NCBI GenBank assembly: GCA_964345215.1
Contig: CAYFQH010000063.1
Location: 1-8,571 of the forward strand
Reading direction: 5' to 3'
Source: CAYFQH01 sp964345215
GTDB taxonomy: Bacteria; Bacillota; Clostridia; Christensenellales; Aristaeellaceae
DNA: 8,571 bases
Shown here: piece by piece, positions 1 through 5,069 of the stretch
Layout of the letters: every line of letters begins with the position of its first letter
How positions within the stretch are numbered: the stretch's first letter is position 1
Notes under the pieces: generated by a model
Database searches by the model: none
The model's input: only the letters and a program-made list of their open reading frames with translations
Told to the model about the DNA's origin: nothing
Program-made: the position numbers and the translations under genes

Positions 1-2
1 CA

Positions 3-1118
3 GCCGGCCAAGGGGGAAATATTGTGGTGCCCCCCGTAACCCCGGTGCCGGCAGCCACGGCCCAGCCCACCCCGGTTCCGCCACCTAAAACAGCGGTATT
101 AACCTTAGGGGGTACGGCGGCTTTTACAAAAAACATTCGCCAATCGGGCTATAACGACGAGAGCAAAACGTACGATTTCCGCCATTTGTTAACCCATGTT
201 CAACAGGAATTCGTCGGAGATCTTTCCATTGCCACCTTAGAGAACACCATTGTTCCTTCAAAAGATTTAAATCATGTTAACACCGTGGCCGATGTGCTCA
301 CATCCCTTAAAAATGGGGGCATTAACGTGCTGGCCATCGGCAACGAACATGTGCTGGATTATGGTATTCAAGGGCTTCAGGCAACGGAGGGGGAGGTACG
401 CAAAGCGGGCTTCTTGCTGGCCGGTGGAGCCGAAACCAGCCGCAGCCAACAAGGCCTTTTGCTGGATGCAGGGGCCCTGCGCATTGGTATATTAGAATAC
501 GTTGACAACCTTTCCTCAGCCGGGGCAAAGCAGCTTAAAAAAGAGGAAGCCCAAGGCAGCGTGGCCCTTTATGATGGTGCTGTTGTTGCCGGGCAAGTGG
601 CCCAATTGCGCCAAAGCGGGGCAGATGTGGTGCTGGTGATGCTTCACTGGGGCAAAGATAACCAAAAAAAAGTAACCAAGGCCCAGCAGGAAATCGCTCA
701 ACAGGTAGCCGATGCCGGGGCCGATATTTTGCTGGGCTCCCATACGGAAAGGGTTTTTCCCATCACTTATACCACGGGCACGGGCCTTGACGGGGTAACC
801 CGGCAAATGCTGACCATTTACTCCCTGGGGGCTTTGGTAACCCAGGAGCGGGCCGATGCCAACTGCGGCGGGGTGCTGCTGAATGTACATTTAAGCTACG
901 ACCAGGCCTTGGGCCGGGCCGCCATTAGCCAGGTAACCTACGCCCCTACCTATATGTGGCGCTATAAGGAAGAGGGGAAGTTTGTATACCGGCTGGTTGC
1001 CAGCGACCAGCCGGCGCCCGAGGGCATGGACGAGGGGCAAACAAAGGTGAAAGAAAAAATACTGGGGGTTGTACAAAAAGCCCTTGGAGAGTCGCCCATT
1101 ACCCTGCGGCAGCCATAG
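3..1118 (+). CDS. CapA-like protein (PGA_cap metallophosphatase fold), 5'-truncated, probably lacking several metal ligands
   Basis: The frame is open from the first complete codon at position 3, so the true start lies outside the window; the GTG at 24 has no convincing ribosome binding site. Residues are numbered here from that GTG. A Pro/Ala/Thr-rich stretch (3-21) looks like an extracytoplasmic linker after an unseen signal or anchor. The body follows the CapA family pattern: a beta strand ending GGT (29-31), TLENTI (71-76), GNEHVLDYG (106-114), LHWG (207-210), GSHTER (238-243) and YSLGALV (266-272). CapA proteins, known from poly-gamma-glutamate capsule synthesis, usually show GD, NNH, HWG and GHHPH at the corresponding places. 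Here the GD aspartate is T31, the second Asn of NNH is E108, and GHHPH has become GSHTE. Fold assignment is fairly sure; catalytic activity is doubtful. It is the only + strand gene and converges on the epimerase gene. Confidence 0.82.
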   Translation, partial: AGQGGNIVVPPVTPVPAATAQPTPVPPPKTAVLTLGGTAAFTKNIRQSGYNDESKTYDFRHLLTHVQQEFVGDLSIATLENTIVPSKDLNHVNTVADVLTSLKNGGINVLAIGNEHVLDYGIQGLQATEGEVRKAGFLLAGGAETSRSQQGLLLDAGALRIGILEYVDNLSSAGAKQLKKEEAQGSVALYDGAVVAGQVAQLRQSGADVVLVMLHWGKDNQKKVTKAQQEIAQQVADAGADILLGSHTERVFPITYTTGTGLDGVTRQMLTIYSLGALVTQERADANCGGVLLNVHLSYDQALGRAAISQVTYAPTYMWRYKEEGKFVYRLVASDQPAPEGMDEGQTKVKEKILGVVQKALGESPITLRQP

Positions 1119-1198
1119 AGGGGTAAAAGGGCTTACCTGCTGATGATATGGGTAAATACTAACGGCTTAAGTCAACACCCTCAAAGCCGGGCATAATC

Positions 1199-1331
1199 AA
1201 AAGGCAGTTCCTTTTACGTAAAACATCGTCAATAAAGCTGGAAATAACGAAGTAATTCCTGTGTTTTTACCTTGCTTTGTACAAAAATCCCCAGCTCCTT
1301 CATGGGCACGCTTTTAAAGCGGTGTTGCTTA
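1199..1331 (-). repeat. Interspersed ~130-bp intergenic repeat, copy A
   Basis: It aligns by eye with copies at 4046-4177 and 8351-8478 in the same orientation. Shared + strand blocks are GGCAGTTCCTTTTACGTAAA, ATTCCTGTG, CAAAAAT and the end GCGGTGTTGCTTA. Read on the - strand it contains an open frame beginning MKELGIF, similar to that of copy C, but without the purine-rich ribosome binding site seen in B and C. It appears to be the most diverged copy. The - strand assignment is by convention, because the ribosome-binding-site-like part reads that way. Confidence 0.7.
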
Positions 1332-1342
1332 GAAAAAAATAA

Positions 1343-1385
1343 AAAAAGCCTTCGGTTCAGGATGATCCCGGCCCGGAGGCTTTTT
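1343..1385 (-). terminator. Rho-independent terminator, bidirectional, best on the - strand
   Basis: The arms AAAAAGCCTTCGG (1343-1355) and CCGGAGGCTTTTT (1373-1385) pair over 13 positions with one G-U type mismatch, around a 17-nt loop. On the - strand the stem is followed by a long T-rich tail, since 1332-1347 is almost all A on the + strand. It probably ends the epimerase transcript after passing through the tandem repeats. On the + strand five Ts follow the stem, so it may also stop capA-like transcripts. Confidence 0.8.
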
Positions 1386-1408
1386 GAATGGCTTGCGTTA
1401 GGACAAAC

Positions 1409-1677
1409 CAAGGCAATATAGGCAGTCAAGGCAATATAGGCAGCCAAGGNNNNNNNNNNNNNNNNNNNNNNNNNNNNNNNNNNNNNNNNNNNNNNNNNNN
1501 NNNNNNNNNNNNNNNNNNNNNNNNNNNNNNNNNNNNNNNNNNNNNNNNNGCGTTAGGACAAACCAAGGCAATATAGGCAGTCAAGGCAATATAGGCAGCC
1601 AAGGAAATACAGACAGCCAAGGCAATACAGACAGCCGAGGCAATACAGACAGCCGAGGCAATACAGACAGCCGAGGC
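1409..1677. repeat. 18-bp tandem repeat array (interrupted by the gap)
   Basis: Unit CAAGGCAATATAGGCAGY. Copies start at 1409, 1427 and 1445 (cut by the gap), then 1564, 1582, 1600, 1618, 1636 and 1654, with a truncated unit at 1672. The units drift: those near the gap read AATATAGGCAG, those near the epimerase gene read AATACAGACAG, and the last ones start CGAGG rather than CAAGG. There are no spacers, so it is not a CRISPR array. It lies between the epimerase stop and the terminator and would form part of that mRNA's 3' untranslated region. Confidence 0.92.
1450..1549. other. 100-N scaffold gap
   Basis: Exactly 100 Ns, the conventional placeholder for a gap of unknown size. The 55 bases before it (1395-1449) are identical to the 55 bases after it (1550-1604), so the gap may be an unmerged contig overlap within the tandem repeat rather than missing unique sequence. 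Confidence 0.98.
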
Positions 1678-1681
1678 TGTT

Positions 1682-2647
1682 TTACGCCCAGTACATATTG
1701 CCTACCTCTTCGGTAATCAGCACTTCGTTTAAGAAGGAGATGGCTTTTTGCAGCCCTTCGTTGCTGCTCATCAGGCTGTCTTCATGTTCGATGGATAAAA
1801 CATCATCGTAGCCCACCATCCGCAGGTTCGACACAATGTCCTTCCAAAGCTGGTAGTCGTGGCCATAGCCAACCGAGCGGAAAATCCAGCTGCGGTTAAG
1901 CTCGTCTCCATAGTGCTTGGTGTCTAAAACCCCGTTTTTGCTTGTGTTGATGGGGTCAATCTTCGTATCCTTAGCATGGAAGAAATAAATGGCCTCCCCC
2001 AGTTCCCGAATGGCGGCAACAGGATCGATACCCTGCCAAAACAGGTGGCTTGGGTCCAAATTGGCGCCTAAGATGGGCCCAACGGCCTTGCGGATGCGCA
2101 AAAGGGTTTCCGGGTTATATACGCAAAAGCCCGGGTGCATCTCAAAAGCAATTTTTTCGATGCCGTGGGCTTTGGCAAAGGCAGCGGTTTCCTTCCAGTA
2201 GGGAATGAGCACCTCATCCCACTGGTAAGCTAGGGATTGAGAGAAATCCTCAGGCCAGGGGCAGGTAATCCAGTTGGGGGTAGTGTCTTCCTTTGAGCCG
2301 CCAGGGCAGCCGCTAAAGGTAACAATCCGGGTGATGCCAATTTTTTCGGCCAGCAAAACGGCGTTTTCAAAATCTTTATGAAAGGCGGCGGCAATGGCCT
2401 TGTTGGGGTGTACCGGGTTGCCGTGTACCGACAGGGCGGGCAAGGTGATGTTGTGTTTTTTTAAGGTGCTTAAAAAAGCTTCCAGGGCAGCCGGGTCCGC
2501 CAGGAGTTTTTCCGGGTCGCAGTGGGCCTTGCCGGGAAAGCCGCCGCAGCCCATTTCCATATAGTGAACGCCGCTGTCGGCCAGGTATTTACAGGCCTCA
2601 TCTAAGCTTTTGTTTGAAAGCACAGGACTAAAAACAGATAATTTCAT
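1682..2647 (-). CDS. Sugar phosphate isomerase/epimerase family protein (xylose isomerase-like TIM barrel)
   Basis: A 321-residue protein, full length for the family. The ATG at 2647 is chosen because GGGAGGT lies 6 nt upstream and the family-typical first strand MKLSVFSPVL follows; the longer frame to 2827 runs through the promoter. It has the AP-endonuclease-2/xylose isomerase-like barrel pattern. Probable metal ligands at strand ends are E169 (FEMHPG), D198 with H201 (NLDPSH), H224 (FHAKD) and E287 (SIEHED). Early-strand residues MEMGCGG (30-36) and SVHGNPVHP (73-81) also fit. The segment around residues 113-135 is rich in Gly, Pro and Trp. Such enzymes interconvert keto sugars, inositol derivatives or sugar acids using a divalent metal in the cytoplasm; the substrate cannot be told from sequence. 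It has its own promoter, so it is probably monocistronic. Confidence 0.9.
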   Translation of the reverse strand: MKLSVFSPVLSNKSLDEACKYLADSGVHYMEMGCGGFPGKAHCDPEKLLADPAALEAFLSTLKKHNITLPALSVHGNPVHPNKAIAAAFHKDFENAVLLAEKIGITRIVTFSGCPGGSKEDTTPNWITCPWPEDFSQSLAYQWDEVLIPYWKETAAFAKAHGIEKIAFEMHPGFCVYNPETLLRIRKAVGPILGANLDPSHLFWQGIDPVAAIRELGEAIYFFHAKDTKIDPINTSKNGVLDTKHYGDELNRSWIFRSVGYGHDYQLWKDIVSNLRMVGYDDVLSIEHEDSLMSSNEGLQKAISFLNEVLITEEVGNMYWA

Positions 2648-2684
2648 AATATAACCTCCCATATTTGTGTTGTTTCTGCCTTTT

Positions 2685-2713
2685 ATTATACGTTTAATTG
2701 ATAAAAAGTGCAA
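2685..2713 (-). promoter_or_regulatory. SigA-type promoter of the epimerase gene
   Basis: On the - strand, TTGCAC (2713-2708), a 17-nt spacer and a perfect TATAAT (2690-2685). The -35 is weak but the -10 and spacing are ideal. The start codon follows after about 38 nt, giving a short leader of roughly 30 nt that includes the ribosome binding site. Confidence 0.7.
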
Positions 2714-2714
2714 C

Positions 2715-2741
2715 TGAAAAGGCACTTGGTTTAGGTGCCTT
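2715..2741 (-). terminator. Hairpin terminator candidate
   Basis: AAGGCAC (2741-2735 on the - strand) pairs perfectly with GTGCCTT (2725-2719) across a 9-nt loop, followed by a short TTTT tail. It sits immediately upstream of the epimerase promoter and could insulate it from DegV transcription or end a small RNA. The short tail keeps confidence moderate. Confidence 0.5.
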
Positions 2742-2856
2742 GAATGGTTAAAAAACCCCAAAGGCAATAAGCGGGATGAAGACAAGTTCCCTTTAAAAAT
2801 CCGTCTTGCCGCCTTCATGGATCCCACGCTTTACGGTTGAGGTTTTCTACCAGTCC

Positions 2857-2880
2857 GAAAGGCGATGCCTTTCTTTTTTA
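2857..2880 (+). terminator. Orphan + strand terminator-like hairpin
   Basis: GAAAGGC, a 3-nt loop GAT and GCCTTTC, followed by TTTTTT, on the + strand. The stem is perfect at 7 bp. No + strand gene precedes it within the window after 1118, so it would end either an antisense transcript or an unrecognised + strand small RNA from 2742-2856. Confidence 0.5.
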
Positions 2881-2900
2881 TATAAGAAAATAAAACACAG

Positions 2901-2931
2901 CAATAAAAATAATAAAAGCAGCGATGCGGCT
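2901..2931 (-). terminator. Weak terminator candidate after the DegV gene
   Basis: On the - strand AGCCGC and GCTGCT pair with one mismatch around ATC, followed by TTTATTATTTTTATTG. It lies about 50 nt after the DegV stop. The imperfect short stem makes this tentative. Confidence 0.3.
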
Positions 2932-2979
2932 AAAGATGATTGATACCCTGGCCTTAAGGGTAAACTGTACCCCAAAGCC

Positions 2980-3846
2980 CTACCGCTGGTCGCTTAAAAA
3001 GAAGATGGCAACAGTGCCCGGGCCTGAATGGCTGCCAATCGCCGGGCCCACCAGGCCAATCATCACTTCTTTGGTTCCCAGCTGCTCTTTAAGCATATTT
3101 CCAAGCCACTTGGCCTCTTCATAACAGTCTCCGTGGCTGATGAAGATGGGCTCATCCTTTGGGTTGATGGCGGTTTGGGCCACTTTTTCAAACAGGGCCT
3201 TTAAAGATTTTTTGCGCCCTTGCACCTTCTCCATGGGAATCAGGCGGCCCTCGTTATCCACATGGAGCACCGGCTTGATTTTTAAAATAGAGCCGATATA
3301 GGCGCTGGTGGTGGAAACCCGGCCGCCCCGGCGCAAAAACTGCAAATCATCTACAGTAAACCAGTGGGCAATGTTTAAAAGGTTATCCCTTACCCAGGCG
3401 GCTACTTCTTCTATTGGGGCCCCTGCATCCCTTTTTTGAAGGGCATAATGAACCAGCAGGCCTTGGCCCAGGGAGGCGGCCTTGGTATCAATAACCATCA
3501 GTTGGTTATTGGGGTATTCCTGGTCCAGCTCTTCTTTGGCACTGAATGCGGCGGCACAGGTGCCGCTCAGGCCGCTGGAAAAAGGCAGGCACAGCACCTG
3601 TTCGTTGTTTTTCAAAAGAGGCTCAAGGGCATCCTTCCAGGTTTGGATGTTGATTTGGGCCGTTGTAGAAACCTTGCCTTCCCGAAGGGCCTGGTAAAAG
3701 GCTTTTGTATCTTCATCTTTTCCGCTGGGCACAAACACCTGGCCCGCAATTTCATAACTTAGGGGAAGGATGATTATGTTTTTTTGTTTTTGAATATAGT
3801 CGTAGGGGAAGTCTGTACTGCCGTCACTTACAATCCAAAAGGCCAT
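2980..3846 (-). CDS. DegV family fatty-acid-binding protein
   Basis: 288 residues, normal length for DegV/FakB proteins. The ATG at 3846 is preceded by GAGGT at good spacing. Family signatures are present in order: an N-terminal strand ending SDGSTDFP (7-14), STTAQ (60-64), LPFSSGLSGT (87-96), VIDTKAASLGQG (118-129), WFTVDDLQFLRRGGRVS (162-178), ILKIKPVL (187-194) and the C-terminal VGPAIGSHSGPG (266-277). In studied family members these loops bury a fatty acid, and FakB types hand it to the kinase FakA for phosphorylation and phospholipid synthesis; whether this one works with FakA is unknown, and no fakA is nearby. It is soluble, with no signal peptide. It stands alone on the - strand, with a putative promoter and a structured leader upstream. 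Confidence 0.94.
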   Translation of the reverse strand: MAFWIVSDGSTDFPYDYIQKQKNIIILPLSYEIAGQVFVPSGKDEDTKAFYQALREGKVSTTAQINIQTWKDALEPLLKNNEQVLCLPFSSGLSGTCAAAFSAKEELDQEYPNNQLMVIDTKAASLGQGLLVHYALQKRDAGAPIEEVAAWVRDNLLNIAHWFTVDDLQFLRRGGRVSTTSAYIGSILKIKPVLHVDNEGRLIPMEKVQGRKKSLKALFEKVAQTAINPKDEPIFISHGDCYEEAKWLGNMLKEQLGTKEVMIGLVGPAIGSHSGPGTVAIFFLSDQR

Positions 3847-3877
3847 AAATCTACCTCACATGCTTAAATTGATGTAG

Positions 3878-3965
3878 CCATGCCCCGGCTTTGGGGCAAC
3901 CATCCCTTGGAGGATGCCGCTAAAGAGGAGCCGAAACCTGGCAGCGCCAGGGCTGCCGGCTTTAT
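3878..3965. ncRNA. Structured RNA candidate, GEMM-like on the + strand; otherwise the DegV 5' leader
   Basis: Three good stems occur within about 90 bases: GCCCC/GGGGC (3882-3886 with 3893-3897), CATCC/GGATG (3901-3905 with 3912-3916), and AGCCG/CGGCT (3929-3933 with 3957-3961) enclosing CCTGGC/GCCAGG (3937-3942 with 3946-3951). Read on the + strand, GGGGCAACC, a hairpin, CCGCTAAAG, a second hairpin and GGGCTGCCGG recall the GEMM-I (c-di-GMP-I) order GGCAAACC, hairpin, CGCAAAG, hairpin, GCCGGGUUGCC. The loop CTTGGA is not GNRA and several core bases differ. No + strand gene follows. On the - strand it would be the leader of the DegV gene. The strand is unresolved. Confidence 0.35.
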
Positions 3966-3972
3966 ATGCTTT

Positions 3973-4002
3973 TTATAAAAAAGCTGTTGCCGGCCCTTGC
4001 AA
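3973..4002 (-). promoter_or_regulatory. Putative DegV promoter
   Basis: On the - strand, TTGCAA (4002-3997), an 18-nt spacer and TTATAA (3978-3973); a 19-nt spacer gives TATAAA. Transcription from here would produce a leader of about 120 nt containing the hairpin element at 3878-3965. Confidence 0.4.
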
Positions 4003-4045
4003 GGCTTGGTTATCTTGGTTGGTACCGCGCAAGGTGGCACGATGG

Positions 4046-4177
4046 AAGGCAGTTCTTTTTATATAAAACACCGTTAAAAAGGCTTGAAATAGCGGGGCGA
4101 TTCCTGTGCCTTTTCCCTTGTTTTCCAAAAATTCCTTGACATTTCACCGGCCCTCCTTTTGTGGGGCACTTTCCTTG
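4046..4177 (-). repeat. Interspersed ~130-bp intergenic repeat, copy B
   Basis: Same orientation as copies A and C. Shared + strand blocks include GGCAGTTCTTTTTATATAAA, GGCTTGAAATAGCGGGG, ATTCCTGTGCCTTTT, CCAAAAATTCCTTG and CCTCCTTTTGTG. On the - strand the last block reads CACAAAAGGAGG followed by GTGAAATGTCAAGGAATTTT, which looks like a ribosome binding site and start. Relative to A and C the frame is shifted by a one-base deletion about 30 nt in. Confidence 0.75.
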
Positions 4178-4215
4178 ATAAAAATAATCATAGCAGAGGC
4201 GGCAAAGCCCGTCAA

Positions 4216-4259
4216 GAGCAAAAGGGGACAGCCCGCAAAACCTGGGGCAGTCCGCCTTT
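4216..4259 (-). terminator. Terminator of the DUF1538-PII cluster
   Basis: On the - strand AAAGG(c)GGAC(t)GCCC pairs with GGGC(t)GTCC-CCTTT (arms 4259-4246 and 4233-4221) around CAGGTTTTGC, ending in a short TTTT tail. The stem has about 13 bp with one bulge and one T-T mismatch. It begins 10 nt after the PII-like stop codon. Confidence 0.6.
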
Positions 4260-4268
4260 ATACCTATG

Positions 4269-5069
4269 CTAATCTTCAAAGTCCTCCATCATCATCCGGG
4301 CCATGCCGGCGGCGCTGTCTACCGGCACACTAAAGGAAAGGCCATGGGCCGGGGTAGATAAGCCGGAAGAATCGATAATGGCTTTCATCACCTTGTTTTT
4401 CTCCTCGGCTTTAACCAAAATCAAAACCACTTCTTTTTCAGGCACGATGGAGATGCCAAAGAACTTGCTGGCTTCCTCCAGCCCTGCACCCCGGGCGTTA
4501 AGCACCGTACCGCCCTTGGCCCCGGCTTTTAAGGCACCGTCAACAACCAAGTCGGTAAAACCCCGGTTCACAATCGAAAAAATTAAGCTGTGTTCAAACT
4601 GTACCATAGGAGGTACCTCCCTTTCTTCATCTGTTGGGGGAACGGGATCTGTTGGGGAAACGGGCGGGGCAACACAGTAATTGCCCGACAGGTAACTTAA
4701 GGCTCTTTTTCCGCTTACGCTGGAAATGGGAATGGTAAAGGCAATGCCCCGGCCGGGGGCTTCAAACTGCATGGCCTGGATTAAATGGCGCAGGGCCGAA
4801 GGGGCGTTTGCCTGAGGAATGCCGCTTAGCACAACGTCTTTTTCACTTTCCCCAAGGCCCAGGTAGTTTAAAAGATCCTTTCGGGCAGTACCCCGCCCCA
4901 GCAAAATGGTGTGGTGCAAGCTGCCGTGCCGCTCCAGCAGGCGGGCCACCCGCTCCCCCTTGCCCCGGTCAATAATCGAAACAAGAAGCCTGAGGGCCTG
5001 GGGGCCTTCCTTCGCGTTGGGTAAGGTGGGCTTTTTTAAAGCGATTTGATCATAGTTCGATGATTTCAT
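4269..5069 (-). CDS. Tandem PII-like domain protein (P-II family signalling protein)
   Basis: 266 residues, about twice a single PII protein (~112). The ATG at 5069 has GGAG about 7 nt upstream, inside the end of the DUF1538 gene. Two related domains are visible. Domain 1 (about 25-127) has LRLLVSIIDRGKGERVARLL, GRGTARKDLLNYLG, EKDVVLSGI and APGRGIAFTIPI. Domain 2 (about 159-262) has HSLIFSIVNRG, KAGAKGGTVLNARGAG, EKEVVLILV and TPAHGLSFSVPV. They are joined by a Pro/Asp/Glu-rich linker (134-157). Beta-alpha-beta order and the Gly-rich turn before the last strand fit the PII fold, but no canonical Tyr51 T-loop or TGKxGDGKIF-type B-loop is seen. PII proteins bind nucleotides and 2-oxoglutarate or other effectors and often gate a neighbouring transporter; here the partners would be the DUF1538 proteins. 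This is inferred from overlap and order. Confidence 0.85.
   Translation of the reverse strand: MKSSNYDQIALKKPTLPNAKEGPQALRLLVSIIDRGKGERVARLLERHGSLHHTILLGRGTARKDLLNYLGLGESEKDVVLSGIPQANAPSALRHLIQAMQFEAPGRGIAFTIPISSVSGKRALSYLSGNYCVAPPVSPTDPVPPTDEEREVPPMVQFEHSLIFSIVNRGFTDLVVDGALKAGAKGGTVLNARGAGLEEASKFFGISIVPEKEVVLILVKAEEKNKVMKAIIDSSGLSTPAHGLSFSVPVDSAAGMARMMMEDFED

Larger units (their letters stand above)
1119..1681. other. Gene-free convergent region: repeat, terminator, tandem array and scaffold gap
   Basis: No credible gene lies here. After the capA-like stop there are about 80 bases with no recognisable feature, then interspersed repeat copy A (1199-1331), a strong hairpin terminator (1343-1385) and an 18-bp tandem repeat array broken by 100 Ns. 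The short open frames over the array are produced by its 18-bp (6-codon) periodicity and have no ribosome binding site. Confidence 0.8.
2648..2979. other. Intergenic region between the DegV and epimerase genes
   Basis: No gene is supported. It holds the epimerase ribosome binding site (GGGAGGT, 2654-2660) and promoter, a - strand hairpin just upstream of that promoter, a + strand terminator-like hairpin with no + strand gene to serve, and AT-rich sequence after the DegV stop with a weak hairpin. The stretch 2742-2856 has moderate GC content and no recognisable identity; a small RNA is possible. Confidence 0.7.
3847..4268. other. Intergenic region between the PII-like and DegV genes
   Basis: No gene is supported. 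From high to low coordinates on the - strand it holds the terminator of the DUF1538-PII cluster, interspersed repeat copy B, a putative DegV promoter and a compact multi-hairpin element. An 89-codon - strand open frame (4010-4279) crosses the terminator and repeat B and looks spurious. Confidence 0.75.

Noticed and set aside
1409..1677. The repeat array as a CRISPR or as coding sequence for a six-residue repeat protein.
   Set aside because: The units are contiguous without spacers and shorter than CRISPR repeats; the open frames follow only from the 18-bp period and no start with a ribosome binding site is present.
2648..2827. An N-terminal extension of the epimerase by 60 residues to an upstream ATG.
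   Set aside because: The extension crosses the promoter and the hairpin upstream of it, lacks family similarity, and the ATG at 2647 has a strong ribosome binding site.
3882..3925. SAM-I riboswitch suggested by GGCAACC followed by a hairpin and GCTAAAG on the + strand.
   Set aside because: The kink-turn side, the GATGAA-type junction and the closing stem of SAM-I are absent; the GEMM order fits better, though still imperfectly.
4017..4029. GGTTGGTACCGCG on the + strand resembles the T-box antiterminator core GGTGGTACCGCG.
   Set aside because: No Stem I, specifier or AG-bulge pattern was found upstream, no + strand gene follows, and the stretch lies beside interspersed repeat B, which shows related sequence in copy C without the core.
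4010..4279. An 89-codon - strand open frame between the PII-like and DegV genes.
   Set aside because: It runs through the cluster terminator and repeat B, overlaps the end of the PII-like gene and has no credible ribosome binding site or family resemblance.
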